Shown: positions 54,053 through 63,511 of the stretch, piece by piece
Position numbering within the stretch: the first letter of the stretch is position 1
How the letters are laid out: every line of letters starts with the position of its first letter
Assembly (NCBI GenBank): GCA_025059715.1
Contig: JANXCE010000005.1
Coordinates: forward strand, 1 to 64,000
DNA: 64,000 nt
Source: Caldimicrobium sp.
GTDB taxonomy: Bacteria > Desulfobacterota > Thermodesulfobacteria > Thermodesulfobacteriales > Thermodesulfobacteriaceae
Direction: 5' to 3'
Notes under the pieces: generated by a model
What the model saw: only the letters and a program-made list of their open reading frames with translations
Databases searched by the model: none
Told to the model about the DNA's origin: nothing
Program-made: the position numbers and the translations under genes

Positions 54053-54601
54053 TTAAAAACTAACCTCTAATTCAAATTCTATTAATTTAAGATCACCTAT
54101 TGTTTTTTGTTGGGCTGTCTTTAGGTTTAATGCTTTAATCACTTCTTTATTATTTTCAAGATTTTGCAGATAAAGAGCCAAAAAATCCATGTCTAAACCA
54201 ATACCTTTTATATAAGCTTTGGAATTATCTAATTTGAGGTTACTGAAAAGGAGTTTAGAAGCTGGCACATCTCTTAACACATTAGCAAGATTTTTGAGGT
54301 TTTTACCTTGGGCATCCCTTAATGTCAAAATAATCTCAATCCTCTTTTTGATTTCTTCATTCTCTCTCTCCATCTCTTTGACCTTTATCGCTATCCTTTT
54401 ATAGTCTTCCAAAATCACCTCTTTTTGTTTCTTTTCTTGAATAAGAGAAGTTATTTTATTATGAGTAGTATAAAAAAGAAAGGTCAAAAATGTAAGCAAA
54501 AATAATAAGAGAGATATATAAACTTTTAGGAATATAAGAGAAATTTCTCTAGCTTCAGGTGACACCTTCTCCTTGGGTAAGAGATTAAATTTTATTATCA
54601 T
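54053..54601 (-). CDS. pilN: Type IV pilus inner-membrane protein PilN
   Basis: The 182-residue protein begins I-K-F-N-L-L-P, the conserved peptide that docks into PilM. A membrane helix (~25-47), coiled coil and fimbrial assembly domain follow. It lies between pilM (4-nt gap) and pilO (no gap). Confidence 0.93.
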   Translation of the reverse strand: MIIKFNLLPKEKVSPEAREISLIFLKVYISLLLFLLTFLTFLFYTTHNKITSLIQEKKQKEVILEDYKRIAIKVKEMERENEEIKKRIEIILTLRDAQGKNLKNLANVLRDVPASKLLFSNLKLDNSKAYIKGIGLDMDFLALYLQNLENNKEVIKALNLKTAQQKTIGDLKLIEFELEVSF

Positions 54602-54605
54602 AACT

Positions 54606-55652
54606 TTATATAAATTCCTTTACTGCTGTAGCAATAGCTAAAACGCCTTGGCTGTTTATGTCTCGTAGATAATTCTTGTCTATGTGTTCTGAAATCTTAA
54701 GCTTATTTTCTATCCTTATTTCATTTACCTCAGACTTTAATAGTTCTGAAAATATTTTATGGATATTTGGTATTTTAGCTCCACCTCCTATGAGATAAAA
54801 TACCTTTGGATTTAAATCATATTTAGATCTTACAATTTCTATACCATATTTTATTTCTTCAGTGATTTTTTTAATATATTCTTTATATGCGTCTTTAATT
54901 TTGTTTCTTGTTTGATCTTCTGGTGGTGAGTGTATATATTTATCTATTGTATCTGAAGTTAATTTGAGATCTCTTTGAAGGTTTTTTTTGAAATCTTTAA
55001 ATCCTAAGTTGAATAGTTCTCTTATATAAATGGGAGTTTCTTTATTTGAGAAATATAATTTTACTTTTTCATTACCCCAATCAATTATAACTCTATCTTC
55101 CGGACCATATAGAAATTCTAAGAAATTATGCAAAGTTACAAAATCCGCATCAATACTAAGCAACTTAATATTTAAATCTAAAAAGACATTTTTTATTTTT
55201 TCTATATTCTCTTTTTTGGATACAAGATAATAAACTTTATACATTGCTTGTTCAGGTATTATAAAATAACTGTAATAAACATCTTCAAGCTTATAGGGAA
55301 TTTCATCGTTAATTTGTTTTTCAATCATTTCATTAGATGTAAGATGTGGTATTGAAAATTTTCCATATATAGTAATTTCATAGGGTATGGATAAATGAGC
55401 ATTAGTAGTTTCAGGATGAAAATTCAATAGAAGATTTTTTAAATTTGCTTTAAGATGCTGTTCATCGGTAATTATTTGATTAATTATAGTATTTTCAAAG
55501 GTCTTTGCCTGGGCAAATCCCTTTAATAAGATTTTGTTTTCATAACTTGTTACTTCGGCAACTTTGAGGGAATAGGTGCCTAAGTCCCAACCTAAGTAAG
55601 ATATACTTCTAAGGTTATGAAAAATCTTTGAAATTGTTTCAACAATTTTCAT
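54606..55652 (-). CDS. pilM: Type IV pilus cytoplasmic ATPase-like protein PilM
   Basis: The 348-residue actin-like protein shows L-G-W-D-L-G-T-Y-S-L-K-V-A-E near the start, V-I-D-W-G-N-E in the middle and the nucleotide-loop Y-L-I-G-G-G-A-K-I near residue 290. It holds PilN at the membrane. First pil gene of the operon; base composition here is more AT-rich than in its neighbours. Confidence 0.92.
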   Translation of the reverse strand: MKIVETISKIFHNLRSISYLGWDLGTYSLKVAEVTSYENKILLKGFAQAKTFENTIINQIITDEQHLKANLKNLLLNFHPETTNAHLSIPYEITIYGKFSIPHLTSNEMIEKQINDEIPYKLEDVYYSYFIIPEQAMYKVYYLVSKKENIEKIKNVFLDLNIKLLSIDADFVTLHNFLEFLYGPEDRVIIDWGNEKVKLYFSNKETPIYIRELFNLGFKDFKKNLQRDLKLTSDTIDKYIHSPPEDQTRNKIKDAYKEYIKKITEEIKYGIEIVRSKYDLNPKVFYLIGGGAKIPNIHKIFSELLKSEVNEIRIENKLKISEHIDKNYLRDINSQGVLAIATAVKEFI

Positions 55653-55674
55653 GTGTCAAGATTATTTGTAATAG

Positions 55675-56394
55675 CTATGAACTCCAAAATTCTTCAATTA
55701 AATTTTTTATTTTTTCTATAAGTTTTGCTGCCAGTAATTGGCCCTTTTGAGGGGTAGCCCTTTGAGGATCTCCCCAAATTCCAGAATTCCAAAAACTATT
55801 TTTGTCTCTTACAATGTGAAACCGGGGAAATTTAGGATAGTCTTGGTAAGACCTTTCCAAGTTTTTAACTAAATCCTTTTTCAAGTATAACATTAAGGAA
55901 GTTTCCCATTCTCCTGCATGGGAGTCCTCTTCCATTAAGCCCAAGACAGAAAGGTCTTCCTTTAACAGGCTATAGATATCGGCGACTAAGAATTTAGTAT
56001 CTTTAAATTCTTCTATGAAATTTTCCGCTGTATCAATAAGAAAGGCGTTATGGGTTCCTCCTGCATGTCCGGAAAGTATTATAAAGTTTTTAAGTCCCTG
56101 ACGATAAAAACTATAAAGTATATCTCTCAGAAGGGACTTTAAGGTTTCACCTCTGATACTAATGGTTCCAGGTAAGTCTCGAGTGCTCCTACAAACCCCA
56201 AAGTATAGGGGTGGTGCTAAGAATATGGGTAGATCTTCAATCAATGTCTTGCAGATTTCATAGATAGTATAGAGATCGGTAGCTAAGGGAAGATGGGGTC
56301 CATGTGCCTCAATAGAGCCAACAGGAATAATCACACTTTTAACTTTTTGAGAAAGTCTTGCAAATTCCTCTGAGGTCATAGTCTCCATCAACAT
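55675..56394 (-). CDS. Creatininase-family amidohydrolase
   Basis: The protein (~239 residues) shows the family metal motifs: P-V-G-S-I-E-A-H-G-P-H-L-P near residue 25, S-G-H-A-G-G-T-H-N near 115, and D-S-H-A-G-E-W-E-T-S near 160. Relatives include creatininase, FAPy deformylases and MftE-like peptidases; the substrate here is unknown. ATG 56394 fits the usual N terminus, but an ATG at 56379 with GGAG 4-5 nt upstream is also good. It precedes pilM by 22 nt on the same strand. Confidence 0.85.
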   Translation of the reverse strand: MLMETMTSEEFARLSQKVKSVIIPVGSIEAHGPHLPLATDLYTIYEICKTLIEDLPIFLAPPLYFGVCRSTRDLPGTISIRGETLKSLLRDILYSFYRQGLKNFIILSGHAGGTHNAFLIDTAENFIEEFKDTKFLVADIYSLLKEDLSVLGLMEEDSHAGEWETSLMLYLKKDLVKNLERSYQDYPKFPRFHIVRDKNSFWNSGIWGDPQRATPQKGQLLAAKLIEKIKNLIEEFWSS

Positions 56395-56436
56395 CAAGTA
56401 GTAGTTTATCAGCAAACTTGAATTTTTAAAGGAGGA

Positions 56437-57027
56437 TGTATAAGTCTATAGAATTTTGGACTGAAGGGAATTCTCGTTAAATTTATGACAAATCCACTCC
56501 AAAGGCGATACCACCCCAAACCCAAAACTTACTCCAAAAGCCCCTCCCAATGCTACTCGATAAATGACTATTCTTCATAGGCAAATCCAAATTTACTATC
56601 CGCCACCACCTCCTCTTCTCTCTTTATAAACCTTCCCGTCAGCTATAAAAATTAAAGCTTCTACACTACCTCTCTTCAAACTTACCCCCTTTCTTTCAGA
56701 TACCTTATAATCATTCCAATCGTAGATACGGACATAAGGGTACACCTCTCTCCCCACAAAATCTATCCACCAAGGGTTTAAGCCTCTTTTTCCCTGTATG
56801 CAAGGATGTTCTCTCTTGTAACTCAGGATAGATTCTATTACCTCCTGTGGCCACCTCTTTGAGCATTTCCTCTTTGGTCAATCTGTGGCTTTGGTGCCAA
56901 AGGAGTTGTGAAATTCGATGACCTTTAGTCTAAAGGCGACTTCATTTCTTTGGGATGCATCTTTGATTACTTCAAGTCTTTGCAGTATTTTTAAGTCTTT
57001 TTCCTTCTAAAAAAGACCTTGAACTTA
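56437..57027 (-). mobile_element. IS481-like remnant D
   Basis: Both ends match copy C: TAAGTCTATAGAATTTTGG at the right, and TAAGTTCAAGGTCTTTTTTAG on the minus strand at the left. The internal part matches the helix-turn-helix region and the L-S-S-S-I-G block. The stretch coding for the catalytic D-N-G-S-E-F part through to the C-terminal end is missing by a junction near 56513-56520. All frames are broken. It separates the creatininase/pil operon from mfd. Confidence 0.78.
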
Positions 57028-57094
57028 TGTAGAGAGAATTTAAATTGAACCTGAACAGAGTGCCTAAGGGTGGTAATGAGAAGATTGGGTTGAT

Positions 57095-60000
57095 ATGAGA
57101 TTTGTAGGAGTTAATCCTTCATTTTTAGGGTATCTTCTTGCCAAAGATTACGAAAATCTGATTGGAAAAAGGCATCTTTTGGCCATTTTTCCAGAACAAG
57201 AGCAGGCTAAGGACTTTTTGCAGAGTTTTCGGATTTTTTCTAAGGATACTACTTTAAAGACGGCCCTCTATCCCTCCTTTGATCTCCCTCCCTTCAGTGA
57301 AAGTATCTCCCTTGATGAGGGTGAAAGAGAGCGCCTGAAAATTCTTTGGGAATTAACGGAAACCTCTATAATTGCCTTTGAGATCAGAAGTTTTTTTAGA
57401 AAAACTATTAGAAGAGAAGATTTAAAAAATGCCTATTTATATCTTGTCCTTGGTGAAAAAATAGATAGAGAGTCCTTTATAGAGGATCTTTTACTTTTAG
57501 GATATGAGAGAGTAGGCGTAGTTAAATCATCTGGTGAATTTACAGTAAAGGGAGCAGTTCTTGACTTGTTCAGCCCACAATATTCATATCCGATAAGAAT
57601 AGAGTTCTTTGGCCAAGAAATAACAAATTTGAAGTTTTTTGACCCCTTGTCTCAGAGAAGCGTTGGTTATACTCAGGAAGCAATAATTTTGCCTGCTAAG
57701 GAACTTTTTTTCCCCAGAGATATCCAAAGGATCTATAAGAACATCTTAAGTTTTAGAGGTAGAATTTCGGAGCTTCGAATTTCCCAGTTGATACAGATGA
57801 TTGAAAGTAAAGTTATTTTGGAAAATCCGGAATTTCTCTTACCGCTTGTTTTTCAGGATTTGATCTTAGTGCCAGAAAATTTCTCTGCTTCTGAGAGAGC
57901 TTTTTTAATTTATGAAAAGGAAACTTTAGAGAAAAAAATTGACGCCCTTTGGGATAGATTATACCATCATGCTATGAAGGCAAGAGCAAGAGAAAAATTG
58001 ATATTTGAAGAGGAGAAACTTTATGCCACAAAGGAGGAAATAAAATCTCTCTGGAAGCAAGGTTATACTATAGAAGCCTCAGAGCTCCCTGTAAAGGAGA
58101 AGTTCTCAGAGTCTTTTTCTCTCACAAAGATTGATTTGAATTGGAAATCTGCCAAAACATCCATAGACATCGCCTTTGATTATCTAATTAATATGCTGGA
58201 GGAAGGTTATAGGATTTATGTAGCTATTTCTGATGAGAAAAATAGAGATGCCATGCTTGATGGACTAAAATATAGAGGTATCACTGCTCTTGAAAATCTA
58301 AAATTCGTCAAGGGAGAATTGAGAGAGGGTTTTGTTTATGAAAGGGAGAGACTTTTATTAACCTCTGATTTTGAGCTTTTTGGTAAAAGAAGCCTTAAAG
58401 GGGGTTCTTACAAGGTTCAAGGTAAATCTAAAGGTTACTTTAGGAGATATGATGAATTAAAGCCTGGAGATTTTGTAGTCCACAAGACCTATGGTATTGG
58501 TAGATTTCAGGGTTTAGTTTTTCTCAAAGTTGACAGCTTTGAGGGAGAATTTTTACAAGTAGAATATCTTGGAGGAGACAGGCTTTACCTTCCTGTGACT
58601 CGGTTGAATGAGCTTTACCCTTATATAGGAGTAGAGGATAAAGAACCTCAGTTAGACAAGCTCGGTAAATTAACCTTTTTAAAGAAAAGAAAAGAAGTTG
58701 AAAAGAGGTTGACTGAGGTTGTCGAGGAAATCTTGCGATTATACGCGGAACGAAAGACCATTAAGAGTTATTCTTTGCCATTTCCGGGTTTAGCCTATGC
58801 CCAGTTTGCAAATAGTTTCCCTTATGAGGAAACACCGGATCAACTTTCCGCTATTCAGGATGTAATTGAAGATCTTACCTCGCCAAAGGCTATGGAAAGA
58901 CTGGTAGTGGGAGATGTGGGTTTTGGTAAAACTGAGGTAGCCCTTAGAGCTATTTTTATAACCGCTTACGCAGGAAAACAGGCGGCAGTTCTAACTCCTA
59001 CTACTCTTTTGGCAGAGCAACACTACAGAAATTTTAAAGAAAGACTGGAGCCTTTTAACATAAAGGTTGGCATCCTCTCAAGGCTGCGAAGTGAAAGAGA
59101 AATGCGGGAGACTCTTCAAGGTATTAGGGAAGGCACTATAAAAGTGATTATTGGGACTCATAGGCTTCTCTCTAAGGACGTGATCTTTAATGATCTTGGC
59201 TTACTTGTCATTGATGAAGAACATAAATTTGGAGTTAAACAAAAGGAGCGATTGAAACAATTTAAGAAATCTGTAAAAGTACTAAGTTTATCTGCAACTC
59301 CTATACCTCGTAGTCTCCAACTGAGTTTACTGGGTATTTTTGATCTTTCCCTTATTGAAACTCCACCTCTTGGAAGAAAGACCATAAAGACTGTGTTGGC
59401 TAAATTTGATTCGGAGTTAATAAAGACAGCGATAGAAGAGGAACTCTCAAGGGGAGGACAAATTTATTTTGTGCATCCCAGAATTCAGGGATTAGCCACC
59501 TTAGCTCAGTATTTAAAGAGGTTAGTGCCCCAGGCTCGGGTAGAGATGATTCATGGACAGATGGAAGAGGAAAGGCTGGAAAAGGTTCTGTATAAATTTC
59601 TCAACAAAGAAATAGATCTTTTGGTTTGCACACCTATAATTGGGAGTGGAATAGATGTTCCTACCGCAAATACTATTTTTATTAACCGAGCTGATATCTT
59701 TGGACTTGCGGACCTATATCAATTGAGGGGAAGAGTAGGAAGGGGAAATGAACAAGCTTATTGTTATCTTTTAGTGCCTGACTTGAAGACTATTTCTGAG
59801 GGGGCTCAAAAGAGGCTAAAGGCTTTAATGCAATTTGTAGAGATAGGTTCTGGTTTTAGACTTTCTTTAAGTGATCTCAAAATAAGGGGTGCAGGAGAAC
59901 TTCTTGGTATTAATCAATCTGGCCATATTAATAAAGTGGGCTATGAGTTGTATTTAGAATTACTTGAAAATACTATACGCCAGCTAAAAGGAGAGAAAAT

Positions 60001-60448
60001 TGAAACCTGGGAGCCAGAAATAAAGCTAAAGCTCTCCGCCTATATTCCTCCTTCTTACATTCCAGAAACAGAGGAGAGATTAAATCTATATAGAGAATTG
60101 GTTTTGTTGAGCTCTTTAGAAGAACTCGAGGATTTTCAAGCCTTCCTATTAGATAAGTATGGCCCTATACCATTGGAAGTAGAGAATTTACTGAGAATTC
60201 AGAGACTAAAACTCTTTATGAAGGATCTTAGGATCTTTTCTGTAGAAGAGAAAGGTAAGGCAGTTCAACTTATGCTTGGCAACCTTGAACTTTTGCCTTC
60301 CCTGAAGAAATTAAGCCGTTTTAATTCTATTGAAATCTTTAAAGTGAAGGAGGACAAAGATAGGGCTTATGTATATTTAAATTTAAAAGGCAATGAAAGG
60401 CCCTTGGATCTTCTGCTAAAGGTGTGTGATTATTTAAGTGGTTTATAG
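57095..60448 (+). CDS. mfd: Transcription-repair coupling factor Mfd
   Basis: The 1117-residue protein removes stalled RNA polymerase and recruits UvrA. It has a UvrB-like N-terminal part (F-P-E-Q-E-Q-A, L-Y-P-S-F-D), the RNAP-interacting domain starting P-G-D-F-V-V-H-K-T-Y-G-I-G near residue 455, then translocase motifs: G-D-V-G-F-G-K-T-E-V-A, D-E-E-H-K-F-G-V, L-R-G-R-V-G-R, and a C-terminal TRCF domain. The ATG is preceded by a weak purine site. It ends 1 nt before the convergent PilZ-like gene. Confidence 0.96.
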   Translation: MRFVGVNPSFLGYLLAKDYENLIGKRHLLAIFPEQEQAKDFLQSFRIFSKDTTLKTALYPSFDLPPFSESISLDEGERERLKILWELTETSIIAFEIRSFFRKTIRREDLKNAYLYLVLGEKIDRESFIEDLLLLGYERVGVVKSSGEFTVKGAVLDLFSPQYSYPIRIEFFGQEITNLKFFDPLSQRSVGYTQEAIILPAKELFFPRDIQRIYKNILSFRGRISELRISQLIQMIESKVILENPEFLLPLVFQDLILVPENFSASERAFLIYEKETLEKKIDALWDRLYHHAMKARAREKLIFEEEKLYATKEEIKSLWKQGYTIEASELPVKEKFSESFSLTKIDLNWKSAKTSIDIAFDYLINMLEEGYRIYVAISDEKNRDAMLDGLKYRGITALENLKFVKGELREGFVYERERLLLTSDFELFGKRSLKGGSYKVQGKSKGYFRRYDELKPGDFVVHKTYGIGRFQGLVFLKVDSFEGEFLQVEYLGGDRLYLPVTRLNELYPYIGVEDKEPQLDKLGKLTFLKKRKEVEKRLTEVVEEILRLYAERKTIKSYSLPFPGLAYAQFANSFPYEETPDQLSAIQDVIEDLTSPKAMERLVVGDVGFGKTEVALRAIFITAYAGKQAAVLTPTTLLAEQHYRNFKERLEPFNIKVGILSRLRSEREMRETLQGIREGTIKVIIGTHRLLSKDVIFNDLGLLVIDEEHKFGVKQKERLKQFKKSVKVLSLSATPIPRSLQLSLLGIFDLSLIETPPLGRKTIKTVLAKFDSELIKTAIEEELSRGGQIYFVHPRIQGLATLAQYLKRLVPQARVEMIHGQMEEERLEKVLYKFLNKEIDLLVCTPIIGSGIDVPTANTIFINRADIFGLADLYQLRGRVGRGNEQAYCYLLVPDLKTISEGAQKRLKALMQFVEIGSGFRLSLSDLKIRGAGELLGINQSGHINKVGYELYLELLENTIRQLKGEKIETWEPEIKLKLSAYIPPSYIPETEERLNLYRELVLLSSLEELEDFQAFLLDKYGPIPLEVENLLRIQRLKLFMKDLRIFSVEEKGKAVQLMLGNLELLPSLKKLSRFNSIEIFKVKEDKDRAYVYLNLKGNERPLDLLLKVCDYLSGL

Positions 60449-60449
60449 A

Positions 60450-61274
60450 TCATTGATTGAGATCCTCTCTTAGTAAATTCCAAAGGGATTCTTTGATACT
60501 GGTAATGAAGGTAAAGTGTAGGAAAATTTCATCTTTTTCTTGACTCAGCCATCGAAGATGGCAAAAGAGTGCAAATTTTATTAATTTTGTAGAAATTAAA
60601 TTAAATTTAACATAGAAAACATTAAATTTATCTTGTAAGACTGGAAAGTTTGTAACTTTGACTGCTAAACCACCTCTGGAGATATTTCTTAGTTCGCCAA
60701 CTAATAAGGTTTTTTGAATGTACTTTTTAAATTTTTCATCAATGTTGTGGTTTGCGTTAAGTACTAAATCGTAGAGGTGAATTTCTGAAAGAGAGGAATA
60801 GTTCTCTTCCGAGGCATTACATTCCCGGAGGAGGGTATAATCAGGAGTTTGAAGAATTTCATTTATGTATGACTCAGACAGAAGGGATAGAAACACAGGG
60901 ACCTTTTGCTTTATATTAAAGCGTTCTTCTGTTCTTGGATCCTGTAGGGTGATGGTATATCCATTTTCTTCAATCTGGGTAATTTTACATATAAATACGT
61001 ATCTCCTTTCCTCAAATGGTAAAATAAGAAGAACTAACTCTTGTAGTTTAAAATTGGGTAAATCCTGATTTTTTGCAAGAAAGATATTTCTGTCGTCAAT
61101 TATCTTAAGATTAGGTTTATAAATTTTACTTTCATAAAGTAGTATAAAGTTGTGGAGGTAATTTGAGATATTGTTGTATATGTGGATAGGAAGTCTTCTT
61201 AAAGAATTAAGAGAGATATTTTGACTCAGCACCCTTTCTTTTATCTTTGTAGAGAGATTAATTTTTTCTTTCAT
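60450..61274 (-). CDS. PilZ-like domain protein
   Basis: The 274-residue protein has no signal peptide. Two short patterns recall c-di-GMP-binding PilZ domains: R-T-E-E-R-F (R-x-x-x-R) near residue 114, and N-I-S-R-G-G-L near residue 198. The two lie far apart, unusual for a single PilZ domain, so the call is moderate. It starts in the stop of the helicase gene (ATGA), so it is co-transcribed with it. A role in pilus or motility control is possible but not shown. Confidence 0.62.
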   Translation of the reverse strand: MKEKINLSTKIKERVLSQNISLNSLRRLPIHIYNNISNYLHNFILLYESKIYKPNLKIIDDRNIFLAKNQDLPNFKLQELVLLILPFEERRYVFICKITQIEENGYTITLQDPRTEERFNIKQKVPVFLSLLSESYINEILQTPDYTLLRECNASEENYSSLSEIHLYDLVLNANHNIDEKFKKYIQKTLLVGELRNISRGGLAVKVTNFPVLQDKFNVFYVKFNLISTKLIKFALFCHLRWLSQEKDEIFLHFTFITSIKESLWNLLREDLNQ

Positions 61275-63385
61275 AGTAATTTCTCCAATTGAGTATATTT
61301 AAGATGTAGTAAAGTGGGGCCTTTGTTAATAAAATTAACCTTTATTTTTTCCCCTAATACCTCTAATACTTCGCCTTCTCCAAAGTGAGGATGTTTCACC
61401 AGATCTCCCACTTTATATAGAGTGGAATTTAGGATATGCTCAGACCTAAGAGGAGTCTCCTCTTTAGAGAATTGATTTTTAAGGGTTATTTCGCTATAAA
61501 GATAGGGAGGGATTTCTTTGAGGAATCTTGAGGGCTTAGCAATACCTTTTCCCTCCCCCGGAATGTAGACCGTTAGAGGAGCAATTAGAAAAAGTTGTTC
61601 CCTTGCCCTTGTTACTGCTACATAAAAAAGTCTTCTTTCTTCTTCTAATTCTTCTTCATTGTGCAAACTGTAAAGAGAGGGAAATCTTCCCTCAATAAGG
61701 GAAATAATGAATACAGTATGCCATTCTAACCCTTTTGCGGAATGGATAGTAGATAGTATTAGGGGATCTTCATCAAGGACTTTATCTTCAAGTTCAGTAA
61801 TTTCAAAGGGTTCCAATATAAGGTCGGTTAAAAACTCCTCTAGGGTAAGGTATTTTTCCGAAAGGGAAAAAAGTCCCTCTATGTCTCTCAATCTCTTAGT
61901 GTAATCTTCGTAGTAAATTCTTTGAAAAATGGGTTCATAAAATTCCCAGATTTGTCCTAAGAGACTCGTTGGAGTTTCTAAATTATGAGTTAACTCTTGA
62001 TATAAACTGAGGAATCTCTTAAGCTCTTGGGAGGGAGAAAGCAGGATTATCTTAGAAAATCCTGAATGATTAGGTTCTCTCTTTAAGAGGTTTAAGATTT
62101 TCTCCACAGTTCTTGGTCCTATTCCCTCTAACAAAAGGAGAACTCTATTCCAGGAAATATAATCTCTTGGATTTAAAATGATTTTGAGAAAGGAAAGGAG
62201 ATCCTTTATGTGGGCAGACTCTAAAAGTTTTAATCCACCATACTTTATAAAGGGAATTCCCCTTTTAGTTAGCTCTACTTCTAAATCATAGGAATGATAA
62301 GCGGAGCGAAAAAGAACCGCTATTTGGGAAAGTTTTAACCCCTTTTCTCTCAATTCTAAGACTTTGTCCGCTATAAATTGGCTGGATTCTGTTTCATCTT
62401 TTGCCCTAAGGAGATAGGGTTTTTCCCCCTTCTTTTTCTCAGTAAATAGAGTTTTGGTATATTTCCATTTAGAATTTGCTATAATAACATTAGCTAAATC
62501 TAATATAGCCTGAGTACTCCTGTAATTCTGTTCAAGTTTTATAATTTTAGTTCCCCTAAAGAGCTTGGGAAAATCTAATATATTTTTGAAGTTAGCTCCT
62601 CTGAAACCATATATACTCTGAGAATCATCTCCTACCACCATGACATTTTGGTGAGTCTCCCCCATGTATTTTACTATCTCTCCTTGGATATAATTAGTAT
62701 CTTGATACTCGTCAACCATGATAAATTCAAAACGCCTCCCTACTTCCTCTCTCACTGTAGGAAAGTTTTTTAATATGGTTAACCAGTTTACCAAGAGGTC
62801 GTCATAATCCATTAATTGGTATTCTTTTTTATAATTTTGATATTCCACAAAGAGTTTTTCGATTTCTGGCAAAAATTCTAAAAATTGAGGATAGTCCTTG
62901 GCTAATATCTCTGAAAGAGGTTTAACTTGATTGATATATTTGCTGTATATTCCTGCCAAGGTTTGTTTCGTAGGAAAGCGTTTCTTTTGATCTGTAAATC
63001 CAAGGCTGTTTTTGATGAGGTTAAGCAAATCTTCCATGTCTCCTCTATCAAGTAAAGTAAAGTTTCTTTCATACCCTAAAAGATGTCCATATTGTCTTAA
63101 TAAGAGATTACATATAGAGTGAAAGGTTCCTCCAGTAATCTGATCCACATTTCCTTTGAGAAGAGAGCCTGCACGGTTTATCATTTCTCTTGCTGCTCTT
63201 CTGGTAAAGGTGAGAAGGAGTATCCCTTCTGGAGATACCCCTTGAGCGACCAAATAAGCCATTCTGCAAACTAAAGTCTTAGTTTTTCCTGAACCAGCCC
63301 CCGCAATAACAAGAAGAGGTCCCTCTACAGATTCTACTGCCTCTCTTTGTGCGGGATTAAGATCGGATAAAAAATCTAACTTCAT
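61271..63385 (-). CDS. UvrD/PcrA-type ATP-dependent DNA helicase
   Basis: The 704-residue superfamily-1 helicase shows G-A-G-S-G-K-T-K-T at residue ~31, L-L-T-F-T-R-R-A-A-R-E-M, D-E-Y-Q-D-T-N, L-E-Q-N-Y-R-S, S-T-I-H-S-A-K-G-L-E-W and V-A-V-T-R-A-R-E-Q-L. A PcrA-like C-terminal domain (G-D-L-V-K-H-P-H-F-G-E-G) is present. It unwinds DNA 3'-5' in repair; mfd close by is also a repair translocase. Confidence 0.94.
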   Translation of the reverse strand: MKLDFLSDLNPAQREAVESVEGPLLVIAGAGSGKTKTLVCRMAYLVAQGVSPEGILLLTFTRRAAREMINRAGSLLKGNVDQITGGTFHSICNLLLRQYGHLLGYERNFTLLDRGDMEDLLNLIKNSLGFTDQKKRFPTKQTLAGIYSKYINQVKPLSEILAKDYPQFLEFLPEIEKLFVEYQNYKKEYQLMDYDDLLVNWLTILKNFPTVREEVGRRFEFIMVDEYQDTNYIQGEIVKYMGETHQNVMVVGDDSQSIYGFRGANFKNILDFPKLFRGTKIIKLEQNYRSTQAILDLANVIIANSKWKYTKTLFTEKKKGEKPYLLRAKDETESSQFIADKVLELREKGLKLSQIAVLFRSAYHSYDLEVELTKRGIPFIKYGGLKLLESAHIKDLLSFLKIILNPRDYISWNRVLLLLEGIGPRTVEKILNLLKREPNHSGFSKIILLSPSQELKRFLSLYQELTHNLETPTSLLGQIWEFYEPIFQRIYYEDYTKRLRDIEGLFSLSEKYLTLEEFLTDLILEPFEITELEDKVLDEDPLILSTIHSAKGLEWHTVFIISLIEGRFPSLYSLHNEEELEEERRLFYVAVTRAREQLFLIAPLTVYIPGEGKGIAKPSRFLKEIPPYLYSEITLKNQFSKEETPLRSEHILNSTLYKVGDLVKHPHFGEGEVLEVLGEKIKVNFINKGPTLLHLKYTQLEKLL

Positions 63386-63456
63386 CTCTCACTAACTCGT
63401 CTTTGAATTTAGGCATAATTTTAACATGAACCTTTAACTGCACAAATATTTAATAA

Positions 63457-63485
63457 TTGACAAATCTATTAAGAATGTGTATTTT
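63457..63485 (+). promoter_or_regulatory. Sigma-70-type promoter of the right-edge gene
   Basis: TTGACA (63457-63462), a 17-nt spacer, then TATTTT (63480-63485), 26 nt before the ATG at 63512. The gap of 126 bp also has to hold the promoter of the divergent helicase gene. Confidence 0.65.
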
Positions 63486-63511
63486 TTATTGTAAAAAAAC
63501 TGGGAGGCCCT

